This document shows, piece by piece, positions 1-11,857 of a stretch of DNA of 64,000 nt. Each line of letters opens with the position of its first letter. Position 1 is the stretch's first letter. The notes beneath the pieces were generated by a model. That model was given only the letters and a program-made list of their open reading frames with translations. It was not told the DNA's origin and searched no databases. The translations under genes and the position numbers were made by a program. The stretch is from Tetrapisispora phaffii CBS 4417 (Eukaryota > Ascomycota > Saccharomycetes > Saccharomycetales > Saccharomycetaceae), in NCBI RefSeq assembly GCF_000236905.1, contig NC_016532.1, positions 124,001-188,000 on the forward strand. Direction: 5' to 3'.

Positions 1-623
1 CCCGTGCTCACACCTATGTAATGTTCAGCACCTTCTGTGATTGCTATGAGTTCTTTCTTGCTGATGCTATACTCTGGGCCCAAATTACTTCTTATTATCA
101 ATGCTGCAACCGTCACACACATGGCCGCACTCGAGGAAATACCACTTTCAGTAGGGATGTCACCCTTAATATAAATATATAACCCTTTTAACATTGCATT
201 GTTAAAACGGTCGGGATATTTTTTCTTCAAGAATTTATGTGCCACTAACAGCCCACACTTGAAATAGTTCGACCAATCTGAGATCGAAGGGTCGATCGAT
301 ATCAGCTCGCCGTTCAATGGCAAGTCGAATTTCTTTTCAGCGAACTTCTCATAGTTATCATTATAAATACTAATTGAATGACTATTTTCCAAAATTCTCA
401 CTGCACATAATATATTTTTATTAATTGCCATTGGCAAAACAGGGAACTCCTCATAATCGATATGCTCACCAATGATATTGACCCTTCCTGGAGAAGAAAC
501 GATGAAGTTTGGATAGTATTTGAATTTATCTTGAAATTTCAAAGTGATATCGATACATTTCTTAGTGATATCGGAAACATTTTTATTATCATTGTCTATT
601 CTAAATACTGGTAATGATTGCAT
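1..623 (-). CDS. GAL1: Galactokinase-family protein (GAL1/GAL3-like), C-terminus beyond window edge
   Basis: The first 207 codons are visible; the rest lies left of position 1. The first in-frame ATG is at 623, and an in-frame TAA lies upstream of it. Seen: the galactokinase signature SPGRVNIIGEHIDY at residues 44-57, SDWSNYFKCGL near 115-125, and the GHMP kinase motif at 154-168. Galactokinase phosphorylates galactose in the Leloir pathway. In S. cerevisiae Gal1 and its relative Gal3 also bind Gal80 to induce GAL genes. The Ser-Ala pair missing from S. cerevisiae Gal3 is present here (ISSSAAM). However, the usual PTGSGLSSSAA reads PTESGISSSAA, with Glu159 replacing a motif glycine. The usual GVNNGG reads GVSTG at the window edge. 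It is divergent from GAL10 and shares its UAS. A TATATAAC box lies at 731-738 on the minus strand. It could be an active kinase or a sensor-like paralog; the fragment cannot decide. Confidence 0.88.
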   Translation of the reverse strand, partial: MQSLPVFRIDNDNKNVSDITKKCIDITLKFQDKFKYYPNFIVSSPGRVNIIGEHIDYEEFPVLPMAINKNILCAVRILENSHSISIYNDNYEKFAEKKFDLPLNGELISIDPSISDWSNYFKCGLLVAHKFLKKKYPDRFNNAMLKGLYIYIKGDIPTESGISSSAAMCVTVAALIIRSNLGPEYSISKKELIAITEGAEHYIGVST

Positions 624-1284
624 CTTGCTTTTACGACGTGCAGCTGTTGACGTTGAGTTGTGAATGTAGCTATTCGAAATAACTTAGAACTAGAACATAC
701 GATAAAGAATTGACCATTATTATAGTGGTTGTTATATACAGAGATAAATATACGAATATGATGACCTTAAAATGTAAAAGTGGTAGAAGAAGCCGCAAGA
801 ACTTGAAAAGGAAAAAAACGAAAACCACTATATCACTTGGAATTTGAAATACCAAGATTGAAAGTGAAACTTCAAATCACCTTAACATGAATAGAAGCCT
901 GCTGATATAATAGACACGCATATGTGGAATGTAAGAACCGCCTTTCCTTCATCGATACCTCGTCAAGATATATGAATAGCAACATCCAGTTGTGATCCCA
1001 TTAAGAAGAGAACTGAGTCCGGAATCTCTGCACGAACAAGCATTGAGTCAGGATTCATTCTACCCCAGAGACATACATAACAGCTTGCACTTGAACAACC
1101 TATATATCTCTTATGCAATTTAGAGAGTGTTTAAGAAGATACTTGTTCATTGCAATCTTCAGTGTTTCTTGGTGTCCTAAGGGTCCTTTGCCTTCACTGC
1201 GGAACTGATCCATTTCCATTCCCACCATAATAGAGAGAGAGTGTTCGTAATCTGAAAATGTTCCAACGGATCTGGAAGTTCTGG

Positions 1285-1291
1285 TTACCCG
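1285..1291 (+). promoter_or_regulatory. Reb1-type site within the GAL upstream activating region
   Basis: TTACCCG is the reverse complement of the Reb1 core CGGGTAA. It lies next to the Gal4 sites. S. cerevisiae also has a Reb1 (GRF2) site in its GAL1-GAL10 UAS that keeps the region nucleosome-free, so the arrangement looks conserved. Confidence 0.6.
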
Positions 1292-1314
1292 CCTCATTGC
1301 GCGGACCGTTTCTT

Positions 1315-1331
1315 CGGATAACAGTTGTCCG
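1315..1331 (+). promoter_or_regulatory. Gal4 binding site 1
   Basis: CGG and CCG are separated by exactly 11 bases (ATAACAGTTGT), the Gal4 dimer consensus. An imperfect copy (CGG-N11-CTG) lies upstream at 1267-1283. Confidence 0.88.
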
Positions 1332-1352
1332 TGGAAATGGCTATCATCTCCT

Positions 1353-1369
1353 CGGGTTACAGTGGTCCG
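1353..1369 (+). promoter_or_regulatory. Gal4 binding site 2
   Basis: CGGGTTACAGTGGTCCG is a perfect CGG-N11-CCG. Its left half CGGGTTA also resembles a Reb1 core, so Gal4 and Reb1 could compete or cooperate here. Confidence 0.88.
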
Positions 1370-1404
1370 TGATCATTGTTAACATCAGTGACAATGACGA
1401 TCCA

Positions 1405-1421
1405 CGGTCTTGCGTCGACCG
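1405..1421 (+). promoter_or_regulatory. Gal4 binding site 3
   Basis: CGGTCTTGCGTCGACCG is a perfect CGG-N11-CCG. It is the site nearest GAL10, about 410 bp upstream of the GAL10 ATG. The centres of sites 1-3 are 38 and 52 bp apart. Confidence 0.88.
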
Positions 1422-1678
1422 AACTGAACTGAAGCACACTTTAAGACTGGAATAGTGAAAAATATCGAAATGGTATACCAAGAGTATACGGAATTGTAAG
1501 AACTTTATAGGTTTTTACTATGTTAAAGCTATTAAAATTAAAGGTTTATTAAGTCATCTTGAATATTCAGTGAGGAGCGACCATTAACCATTGAGGTCTT
1601 GCGTGATCAGCAGCTGAGTTTTATTAGAATCGATCTTCATTTGTCTTGTTGCTCGTCGTTGTCTTTTTTTATTTTCTA

Positions 1679-1698
1679 ATATATATATATATATATAT
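1679..1698 (+). promoter_or_regulatory. (AT)n tract, probable GAL10 TATA element
   Basis: An uninterrupted 20-bp AT dinucleotide run about 130 bp upstream of the GAL10 ATG and 260 bp downstream of the last Gal4 site. Position and sequence fit a TATA element; it is also a microsatellite. The rest of the 1.2-kb GAL1-GAL10 spacer shows nothing I can assign. Confidence 0.5.
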
Positions 1699-1816
1699 GG
1701 GGTTGATATATTTTTATTTGAATTATTCCAACTCTCATTTTCATTTTACTGTTATCTTGATCTAATTTATTGTCAACTTCAAACTATGGTAAAACAATAA
1801 AATTATAAAACAATAA

Positions 1817-3901
<2,085 letters not shown>

Positions 3902-4545
3902 ATTATCTGCTAAACAATACACTATTTTAATGTTTTTGTTTGTTCTACGATTTCAACCAATTATCGATTTATATTTTATGAGCGTATAAAATGTATAACT
4001 ATATAATGAATTTATAATAATTTTAATGACCTTTGATAAACTTTAAACTTCTGAACTTGAATTACGTTATATTTTAATAGATCATTCTCTTGGGTAATTT
4101 AAATATTATTGATGCGTATTTATATTTAGCACATTCCCATTTCTTTTTAGTTAACTTCTTATATTAACTCTAAATTTGGTAAACTCATAACAAATTATAA
4201 ATAGTTGAAAATAATTATTTCATAATATTCTATTTAGTAGCAACAATTCTAAACATTATTAACAGAAACAGTCTTTTAAATTTACAATTACTCAGTAAGA
4301 AAGGAATACTGTAACGTTCAACCATTTAACTCAGTCATATATAAAAATATAACTATAGAATATTATGTAATCTCGCAGGTGGTTTCGGAGTATGGAAATC
4401 CAGCATCTTACAATAATCATACTTATCTATATCAATTAATATGTAATATGCATATAGATTTTGTATTTATATAATCAATTTAAATAAAGGTTAGAACTAT
4501 TCAAAAATTTCTTATTGTACAATTTCGTTATAACTAGTCTTGAAG
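3902..4545. other. Gene-free convergent spacer between GAL10 and MPD2
   Basis: About 640 bp of very AT-rich sequence between two 3' ends. I see no coding sequence, tRNA or GAL7-like remnant. It probably holds the two terminators. Confidence 0.6.
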
Positions 4546-5421
4546 TTAGAATTCATCATGAACAATATCCGCAAAATCTCCATCATCTTTAGTATCTTCT
4601 CTTATCACCGTATCTTCGTAAAGATCAATCATTGATAATTTAAATGATATTTTCTCCAACACACTGATAATATCCTTAGCTTCCTCTTCATTTTTCTTTT
4701 CAATGGATTCAATATTATTCCTGTAAACATTCTCAAGCTTTTTCCTTTCTTTCAAAAGTTCTTCTAAATTATTTAAGTTGACCAACTTCTCATTTAAATA
4801 CTTCTTACCTTCTTTGCACAAGATAACACGTTCACCTTCACATTTAAATTCAGAATCCTTTAATAAATTCAAAATTAAAGTATCTTGATTATGTTTTAAA
4901 ATAACCTGGTTAACGAATTTATTCATAGTCTCTAAATCTCTTCTGCCTCTAAATTCAACAACCCTCTTTTCATCTAGAGTCCATTTAGGATTTTCAAATC
5001 TGGAAGTGACAAAGTCCAATATTCTCTTAAAGATTGATCTATTTTCATATTCATTGGGAGATTTATTAGATTGAATTACTGATGAAGCTGGCTTAATCAC
5101 TTGAACGACAGGGAAGCCAGGAAGTTTTGCACAAATAGTGCTGCCAAACATATCACAATCAACATCTAAAAACTTAATATTTGGTGAAGTTTCATCATTT
5201 AGATATATTTCAGACAATTCATCAAATACTGGGGCTAATTTCTTACAATGAGAACACCAGGTTGTGAAATATTTAACGACGGTATATGAAGAATTGGAAT
5301 TGCATGCATCATAAAATTGATCCAATGATAAAACAGTCTCATGGTTCTTGGTATTAGCAACAGCTAAACTTGCTAGTGAAATAAGGGAAACAATAAAGGA
5401 AGTAAAATATATCAACTTCAT
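4546..5421 (-). CDS. MPD2: ER protein disulfide isomerase-like protein
   Basis: The 291-residue product begins with a signal peptide (hydrophobic to about residue 22, ending AVA). One thioredoxin fold follows with active site WCSHCK (Cys56 and Cys59) and the cis-proline segment FPVVQV. It ends in HDEF, a variant of the yeast HDEL ER-retention signal. The C-terminal half is charged and lysine-rich. Single-domain architecture and length match S. cerevisiae Mpd2 (YOL088C, 277 residues), an oxidoreductase that assists disulfide formation in the ER lumen; Mpd1 is the alternative. Position beside DUF1-group genes (YOL087C) supports MPD2. It is divergent from SPP381 across 337 bp. Confidence 0.88.
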   Translation of the reverse strand: MKLIYFTSFIVSLISLASLAVANTKNHETVLSLDQFYDACNSNSSYTVVKYFTTWCSHCKKLAPVFDELSEIYLNDETSPNIKFLDVDCDMFGSTICAKLPGFPVVQVIKPASSVIQSNKSPNEYENRSIFKRILDFVTSRFENPKWTLDEKRVVEFRGRRDLETMNKFVNQVILKHNQDTLILNLLKDSEFKCEGERVILCKEGKKYLNEKLVNLNNLEELLKERKKLENVYRNNIESIEKKNEEEAKDIISVLEKISFKLSMIDLYEDTVIREDTKDDGDFADIVHDEF

Positions 5422-5758
5422 AATTATGGGCTAGTAATTCTTCGATTAGGGACTATATTGGCCGAATTATAATGACAGAAATACAGCTACGTAACCTAGA
5501 CATCTCTTTATATACATGTTATATTTATATAAATGTCCATTAAGTCATCTTCTTTTATATTTTGTCTATGTGCATTAATAATTATTAGTAAGGTGTTAAA
5601 ACCATCTTTCGGATTCAAGCCTTATTGAAATTTAAAGGCTAGTAAATAATGAAAAGAATGTATTGTAGCAATTTTTAAAAAAAGTCATTTATTTGTTTCA
5701 GATGCATATTTATGATACAATAGGTCATTGTGAGAGACGCATACGATACTGTTTAAAC
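5422..5758. other. Divergent promoter region MPD2-SPP381
   Basis: AT-rich. An open frame in phase with SPP381 runs into it (non-ATG TTG at 5693, ATG at 5702), but conservation starts at 5759. No specific factor site recognised. Confidence 0.4.
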
Positions 5759-6646
5759 ATGGCTATTAGACATATCAAAAGAAGGTACTCAGAAAGTTCA
5801 GCTGAGAGCTCGTCTGACAATTCTAGTGATGAATCAAATAAAAAACCTGATCAGTCATCAAATATTGATGTTAAGAAGAATGAGGAACAAGAGCTCAGTG
5901 GTTTAAATACAAAAGCTATTAGGGAAGACATTAACTATGAACAGAATAATATTAATGGTGACTCAAATGATAATATTAATAATCCTAACATTAGCGACAA
6001 TAGTAACGGCAGTGAAAATTATAGTAGTAGTAGTAGTAGTAGTGAGAGTGATACCAGCAGTGAGAGTGATTCGGAATTGAGACTATTTAGACCTACATTT
6101 ATAAAAAAAAGAAGCATAACGACAGACGACTCAAAGCTGCGAAATAAAGAAGTAAAATCTGATTCAACATATGCAAAACTGATAAAGAGGGTTGAACACA
6201 ACGTTCTTGTATCAAAGAAAAATGAGGACAGTGTAAAGCTTATGAATTCCAATTATAGTACAGATAAAGATTTATTAAGGAAAATAGTAGAACTGGATGA
6301 TGATGATTCAAAAAATGCAGACTTAGAGCGTGAAATGTGGATGAAAAGACAAGAGACCAGAAAACAAAAAAGCAGAGAACTGTTAGTTCAGAAACAGAAA
6401 GAACTAGAAGAGAATGAGCTTCAAAAAATGTTAAATGCAGATAAAAATATAGAGGATACCACCCTTGAAACGGAAGTTCCCAATTCTGAACTTGATAGAA
6501 AAGCTCCTAAGAGATCTGGTAGAACTAAAGAAAACATGTACATGGCAAAACGAGCTTCTAATATTCACTTTGGAGAGATGGAGAAATTACAAGAGAAATC
6601 AATGAATACTAATGAGCAAGATTCCGAATATTCACTTCCTATATAG
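5759..6646 (+). CDS. SPP381: U4/U6.U5 tri-snRNP splicing factor (MFAP1-like)
   Basis: The 295-residue product is recognisable against S. cerevisiae Spp381 (YBR152W, 291 residues). It has the N-terminal IRHIKRR block, then a long Ser/Asp/Asn-rich acidic region with a serine run encoded by an AGT repeat near 6023-6041. The central NSNYSTDKDLL...DLEREMWMKRQETRKQK block and the C-terminal NIHFGEM...EYS motif follow. Spp381 is an essential nuclear component of the tri-snRNP and the yeast counterpart of MFAP1. I chose ATG 5759, giving MAIRHIKRR, because conservation starts there. The frame stays open upstream with an ATG at 5702 that would add 19 unconserved residues. It lies two genes from RPB5, as in S. 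cerevisiae, but RIB7 is missing between them. Confidence 0.9.
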   Translation: MAIRHIKRRYSESSAESSSDNSSDESNKKPDQSSNIDVKKNEEQELSGLNTKAIREDINYEQNNINGDSNDNINNPNISDNSNGSENYSSSSSSSESDTSSESDSELRLFRPTFIKKRSITTDDSKLRNKEVKSDSTYAKLIKRVEHNVLVSKKNEDSVKLMNSNYSTDKDLLRKIVELDDDDSKNADLEREMWMKRQETRKQKSRELLVQKQKELEENELQKMLNADKNIEDTTLETEVPNSELDRKAPKRSGRTKENMYMAKRASNIHFGEMEKLQEKSMNTNEQDSEYSLPI

Positions 6647-6920
6647 TGTAAATACAAAAACCGATTGTTGCTATAGTATACATACAATGAAATAAATGAT
6701 GACAATAATATTATCCTGGAAAAAATCTATATATCTCTAATTACAATGAATAAATATATGAACATTAGATATCACAATCAGAGGGGATACTTTGAGATAT
6801 TGTACAAATGACGTTGATATTTTAATTTAGTTTAGTTTAGTTTATTTTTATTTTATTTTCACTTTCTTTTAGTACTGTGAATCTTTTGAGACAATCAGTT
6901 TCAAATAACAAAAAATGTAA

Positions 6921-7568
6921 TCACATACATATTCTGTAACTTGCGTAACGACCGGAAGTTTCACTCTTTCTGATGATCTTCACGACTTCACCTCTCTTCA
7001 ACCCCAGATATAATGCAACTGGATCAGCTCTTTGGATTCTTGGCAGTTGAGATTCTTTTAATCTGTATCTTTTTAATAGATCCTTCTTTTCTTCTTCACT
7101 CAATCTTATATGCTTTGGAACTAATTCGTGATGTGTAATGTTGACAACTAAAGAAGCTTCGTGGAAAGTTTCAATAGTAGCAGGTGGGATGGAGGGAACC
7201 AATTTCATCGCACTTGGTGTAACGTTAGTTTGGTAAACAAATATACCCGTCTGATAATTTTTTTCTTGAATATGTATAACAAAATTCTTCATAGTCTTGA
7301 CACCGACAGATGGCTCATCACAGAACTCAACCCATAAAGAGCCAGTCTCCGGAAATTTTTCCAGAGATTCTTCAGTTGGATTAGCTTGGAAAGACATCAT
7401 TTTACGTTGTGGCTTACCCATATAATCACAATATTTAGCTCTGAAATCCTCCAAAGGCAGTTCAATTTCATCTTGAGAAATGAAATAACCTCTGTCTCTG
7501 ACCATTTCCTTAACGGTTCTGAAAGTTCTCCACAGAGAAGAGACACTTCTTTCACTATCCTTATCCAT
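6921..7568 (-). CDS. RPB5: RNA polymerase subunit ABC27 (Rpb5)
   Basis: The 215-residue product has exactly the length of S. cerevisiae Rpb5 and is nearly identical over long stretches. Examples are [29 protein letters not shown], and the C-terminal assembly domain [19 protein letters not shown] to the end (YASYRICM). Rpb5 is shared by RNA polymerases I, II and III. Its N-terminal jaw contacts downstream DNA and its C-terminal domain anchors to the largest subunit. The SPP381-RPB5 neighbourhood matches YBR152W-YBR154C. The 571-bp region upstream (7569-8139) serves as its promoter and contains an unusually GC-rich patch near 7885-7935. Confidence 0.98.
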   Translation of the reverse strand: MDKDSERSVSSLWRTFRTVKEMVRDRGYFISQDEIELPLEDFRAKYCDYMGKPQRKMMSFQANPTEESLEKFPETGSLWVEFCDEPSVGVKTMKNFVIHIQEKNYQTGIFVYQTNVTPSAMKLVPSIPPATIETFHEASLVVNITHHELVPKHIRLSEEEKKDLLKRYRLKESQLPRIQRADPVALYLGLKRGEVVKIIRKSETSGRYASYRICM

Positions 7569-8139
7569 TATAACGACCTTTATTTATATATGTGTATGTA
7601 TCTCAATCGACAAAAACCTCCAATTCAAAGCAAAAAAAGTAACAACACCACTGAATTTCCTGGAGAGTATATAATCAAATGAAAAGGTAAGCCCTAGTTT
7701 CGATTTTCTTATCCGCTAGATCCTTGATAGAACAACTACCTAAACTAATCAGCAGTATCGATATACAGTTACTAACAACTATTCCAATTAAATTAACTAA
7801 CTCATTTATTCATTTAATTATTTAACTTCATGTTAATTACAATTTATCGATGGTCTTCTGTTATTGCAAAAAATTTTCGTGGTCGTATAAAGTGAGCGAC
7901 CGCGTTGGGCGGCCGAGGGAATTGCTCATGCGGAAAACGACTGACAAGTGTCAGCGTCAGTAAATGCAAAACACCGTTATTGAGATCATAAGAGGAACGA
8001 ACGTGCTTATTTGTTGTTAGAATACGTGTGCATAGTGGGGGATATATAATTGATGTATTTGGTTTTATTTTCTAGGTAGATGTGTTTAGTAGTGTTCAAC
8101 TTTTGTTGCAGAGAGGGGACGGGATCTTAATTTTCAGAT
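7569..8139. other. RPB5 upstream region and DUF1 downstream region
   Basis: No supported gene. A GC-rich patch lies near 7885-7965 in otherwise AT-rich DNA, about 330-390 bp upstream of RPB5; it may be a promoter element or a small RNA. I could not assign a factor site. Confidence 0.4.
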
Positions 8140-11100
8140 TTAATCTTTGATCTTTCTTCTATATTCAAGGACCATTCCATTTTGTGACTTCCAATACAAT
8201 GTCTTTACCGAACTTAAAGTCATATCATTTTCGAGGACTTGTCCCTTGCATAAAATTTCCAGCCAGTCGCTTGGATCTACTTTTGCCTTCATTTCTGGTG
8301 TTTTGCAGTCGAATCGTTCCGTAATGAATTGCTTGATTTTCTTGATTCTTACCATTCCAAGAGCTGACAATTTAGAATTGTATTCAGATATGCGTGGTAA
8401 CGAGGTTGCTGTCGGTAATGAATCAGTGGATTTATTTCTCGAAAATTTCAGCCTTTGGTAGGCAGATTTAGAGGACGGAGGTTTATCTATATTGTCGCTT
8501 TGTTTATTAATGTCATTGGTGTTGTTTGCATTCGAATTTGGTCCATCGTCCGTCCATAATGCAATTGTAAAATTTAATTTTGGTTGAGATTGACTTTCAT
8601 GATGATTGTTGTCGTCAAATAAGATTTTAGCAAACCAATACGGGACGTTTCGTTCTAATTGCTCAAATAACATACGTCTGTTAATACCATGCCCATACTC
8701 ATAATCAATGAAATCAAATTTCTCTAGTTTTTCATCTTCATAGATCTGGGAATCAAATTCCTCTCCTTCCATTATAACAGTAGTATCATTAAACTCATTA
8801 TTATCCAAACTTTGATTGGTCCCAGGCAAAAATGTAGAAAAAACGACTATACCGCCACAAGCATCCTTCTCCCATTTATGTATCACTAGCAATGTTCCAA
8901 ATTTAATTCTTAATAATGGTAATTCTGTTGCCTTTGAAATTTTTGATTCGGGTTGCTTCTTGCTCAAAAGCTTTAATGATGATGAATTTAATTGGAATTG
9001 TTGTATATATGCTTCTTCAAATTCACTTAATAGATCGCACATAAAATTACGTTTGGAGTGAGATAAAGTTTTACCAGTACTTTGATTAACATTATCTGGA
9101 CTTACATTACCTCCAACAGATGCACTAGGCAATGGTGAATTTCTTGAGGAAAACTCTAGTGCAGGTGTACTCGAAGCTCTTTGCTGAGGACTTTGTGTTA
9201 TTGATGCAAAAGGAGTGGCAGTGACTGGTCTTAAAGTTCCATTATTATCGTCACCATAATCAACACTACTTTCATCAAATGAAGAGTCGGGGGTTCTTAC
9301 GTTCTCATAATGTTCACCTCCTTGTACTGCTGATGACGGTCTACTTCCTAATTTTTTTAGTTTTCTATTTAAATAAGAACCTGTGCTCATACTTATGGTT
9401 CCGGATTCCGTTTTGGAATTAGGGTAGCCATTTACAAGTTTTTCAATAGACGGTTGTTTGGTTCTATTCTGTGGCCTTGGAGATTCTAAGGTTATCTTGA
9501 TGCCATTTTGCAAATTATTGGAAATATTTATATTTCTATCATTATCTGAATAGTTTCCAATCATAGAAGAAGGAGTTGATGGAGTAGTTGAAAAAGCGGG
9601 CTGAGTACTTGGTGATCCTAACTTAAATTTCATAATATGTGATTTTTTCTTCTTATCCTTATTTTTCTTATCAGATGTACCTGGTTCTCCATTTTCAATA
9701 GACAATGAGCTATTATTGTGTTCATCTTTCTGATAGTTAAAAAAGGAATCTTTCTTTTTACTAGCAATTCTTTTTCTTAGCAGTTTGTCCTTTTCTATTT
9801 CATAACTTAAAAACTCATTAAAAAGAGAATTTATTACAATTTTACCCAAATTGAACCGCTGATCAGGGTTGATGATTACATCGTTTATTATTTCATAGTT
9901 TTCCAGTGCTGCACCGTAAACTTCTGTGCTCAATAACCGAGCGTTTAGTTTTACAAACAAAAGACCAACTTTAATAGATACAGTACACCAATGGGGCAGA
10001 ATTTCTTTAGTTGTATATTTATAGACGATATCATTAAAGTCCCCATCTGTTACATCAAAAGTGTTCAATAATCTACAGGAAATAATATCCCATGTTTGTA
10101 TTTCACCTCTTGTATTCTCGGTAATTACATGTCTTCTATTAGTTAATAATGATGATCTTGTCAATGCAACTCCACCTTGAATTAATGTTAGGTCGTCTAA
10201 TTCCACATCTAAATGCATTAAATTCGAGTCTTTTGAGACTGAAAAAAAGAGGTTATTTGTGTCATGCACCCTCATAAGATCCAGTATTCCAAAATTATTT
10301 CTAGACTCAGTAGTGTCAGCTTTAGAGGGATATCGCGTTCCATTAAATATGACCACAGCGCTAGGCTGCGATATTTCGAAATTAACTTTAAAGATATTTG
10401 CTTTTGCATCTCCGACATAAAGTTCCTTTAGCGATTCACCATAGATACACCATACTGGAGCACCGTTCCAATTTAAGTTACGAATTTTTGTTAATGGAAT
10501 AATGATTTCATTATTTTTGTCATCGAATGTTTTTGAAATAGCAATCGCCCAAGCAGTTATAGTTCCATCGGAACTAGTGGAAATTAGATTTTTATAATTA
10601 TCGACACATTTTAAGCATTTTATATTTTGATCATGGGCCTTTTCGATACGAGCAACTTCCACCCCTTCTTTACAAGAATATAATATTATATTACCATTAT
10701 TATCACCTGCTATTAAATCGTATGGAACTGATGGGTTATCAACCGCTGATATCACATAAACTGACCCTGTACCGTTGTCCTGTGAATTATCGAAAACATG
10801 CAGCAGTTTATAAGTCAATAGTCTTTTGTTCAAAGACCAAACTTTAATTTTTTTATCCAAACCAGCAGTTGCAAACGTAATCTTGTCTTCGTCGTAATCA
10901 CTAAATATCTTTGGTAAACTGACAATACATTTAATATAATCATCATGACAGCCAATAATTTTTGTCTCCCAAGTATCTAGTTTTCCATTAATGGAATGTA
11001 AAACAATAGAAAAGTCATGACTTACAGAAATGAAGATGCTATTTCCCACATCTATTAAATCTGTCACCCAATCACTATGTGCTTGCATTTTTTTAGTCTC

Positions 11101-11313
11101 AATCAGTTGAAAATCACTAGAATAAAGGTATTTTATAATCGATCCATCTCGCCCACATGTTAAAAAGCTCTCACATCTCTCACTATCGGTATTGTATTTA
11201 TCCTGGTTCCTACATTGTAGTATCTTTGTTACTGGTAAAATATGAGTTTCATGTTGTTGGTTTCTTAACTGTGGAAGTGGGAGCCCATAACTAACGGTGA
11301 ATTGATCAGCCAT
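8140..11313 (-). CDS. DUF1: WD40-repeat ubiquitin-binding protein, WDR48/UAF1 family
   Basis: The 1057-residue product has an N-terminal half of WD40-type repeats, for example HSDWVTDLI, FATAGLDKKIKVWSL and NLISTSSDGTITAWAI, to about residue 420. A long low-complexity Ser/Asn/Lys linker (about 510-730) follows. The C-terminal domain matches the DUF3337 region of WDR48/UAF1. S. cerevisiae Duf1 (YOL087C, 1116 residues) binds ubiquitin and partners deubiquitinases. The gene lies between MPD2 (YOL088C) and MHF1 (YOL086W-A) homologs, so synteny and architecture agree. It is divergent from MHF1 across 544 bp. Confidence 0.9.
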   Translation of the reverse strand: MADQFTVSYGLPLPQLRNQQHETHILPVTKILQCRNQDKYNTDSERCESFLTCGRDGSIIKYLYSSDFQLIETKKMQAHSDWVTDLIDVGNSIFISVSHDFSIVLHSINGKLDTWETKIIGCHDDYIKCIVSLPKIFSDYDEDKITFATAGLDKKIKVWSLNKRLLTYKLLHVFDNSQDNGTGSVYVISAVDNPSVPYDLIAGDNNGNIILYSCKEGVEVARIEKAHDQNIKCLKCVDNYKNLISTSSDGTITAWAIAISKTFDDKNNEIIIPLTKIRNLNWNGAPVWCIYGESLKELYVGDAKANIFKVNFEISQPSAVVIFNGTRYPSKADTTESRNNFGILDLMRVHDTNNLFFSVSKDSNLMHLDVELDDLTLIQGGVALTRSSLLTNRRHVITENTRGEIQTWDIISCRLLNTFDVTDGDFNDIVYKYTTKEILPHWCTVSIKVGLLFVKLNARLLSTEVYGAALENYEIINDVIINPDQRFNLGKIVINSLFNEFLSYEIEKDKLLRKRIASKKKDSFFNYQKDEHNNSSLSIENGEPGTSDKKNKDKKKKSHIMKFKLGSPSTQPAFSTTPSTPSSMIGNYSDNDRNINISNNLQNGIKITLESPRPQNRTKQPSIEKLVNGYPNSKTESGTISMSTGSYLNRKLKKLGSRPSSAVQGGEHYENVRTPDSSFDESSVDYGDDNNGTLRPVTATPFASITQSPQQRASSTPALEFSSRNSPLPSASVGGNVSPDNVNQSTGKTLSHSKRNFMCDLLSEFEEAYIQQFQLNSSSLKLLSKKQPESKISKATELPLLRIKFGTLLVIHKWEKDACGGIVVFSTFLPGTNQSLDNNEFNDTTVIMEGEEFDSQIYEDEKLEKFDFIDYEYGHGINRRMLFEQLERNVPYWFAKILFDDNNHHESQSQPKLNFTIALWTDDGPNSNANNTNDINKQSDNIDKPPSSKSAYQRLKFSRNKSTDSLPTATSLPRISEYNSKLSALGMVRIKKIKQFITERFDCKTPEMKAKVDPSDWLEILCKGQVLENDMTLSSVKTLYWKSQNGMVLEYRRKIKD

Positions 11314-11857
11314 TGGGATAAATAAGTATTATATTCTCCTAGTTTATATTTCTTAGAATCAATGACAATAAATATATATTGAAATAGATGAACAAAATAG
11401 AACTTAAAATAATGGATTATTATTAAAGTTTCACAGCCCCACAATTCTAAAAATACCTTTTCTTTTACCTTCAATTTATACCAAAAAAATCCAATTAACA
11501 ATACTAGAAAAACATACACTAGCAATATACGTAAAGAAAACTCAATCAACACACGTTATAGTTTACTATTAAGTTAGTCAAACAGTTAAACTTGAATGAC
11601 TTTTGACCTATATCCCTTTTATATACTTGCGATATTTCGTTTACAGACTAATGATTTCGTTGCTAAATTTTTCAGCCATCAAAAATTATGAACAATAAGC
11701 AAAAAGAGATGAGAAGGCACCTACCAATCGGTTAATAAAGTCAATAAGAATATTGCTAGCTATATGAACAACTGTGGAATATAATAAAGAAGTTTATTGA
11801 ATATATTTCCTAAAATCTGGAGTGTGAAGCTACGGGATCTGTAGTGAAAGAGTCGAA
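11314..11857. other. Divergent promoter region DUF1-MHF1
   Basis: 544 bp without a supported gene; a short minus-strand open frame overlapping the DUF1 start shows no recognisable protein. No strong binding site noticed. Confidence 0.4.

Noticed and set aside
1100..1455. Two overlapping open frames of 65 codons in the GAL1-GAL10 spacer
   Set aside because: They lie on opposite strands over the Gal4 site cluster, are short and match no family; the region is a promoter.
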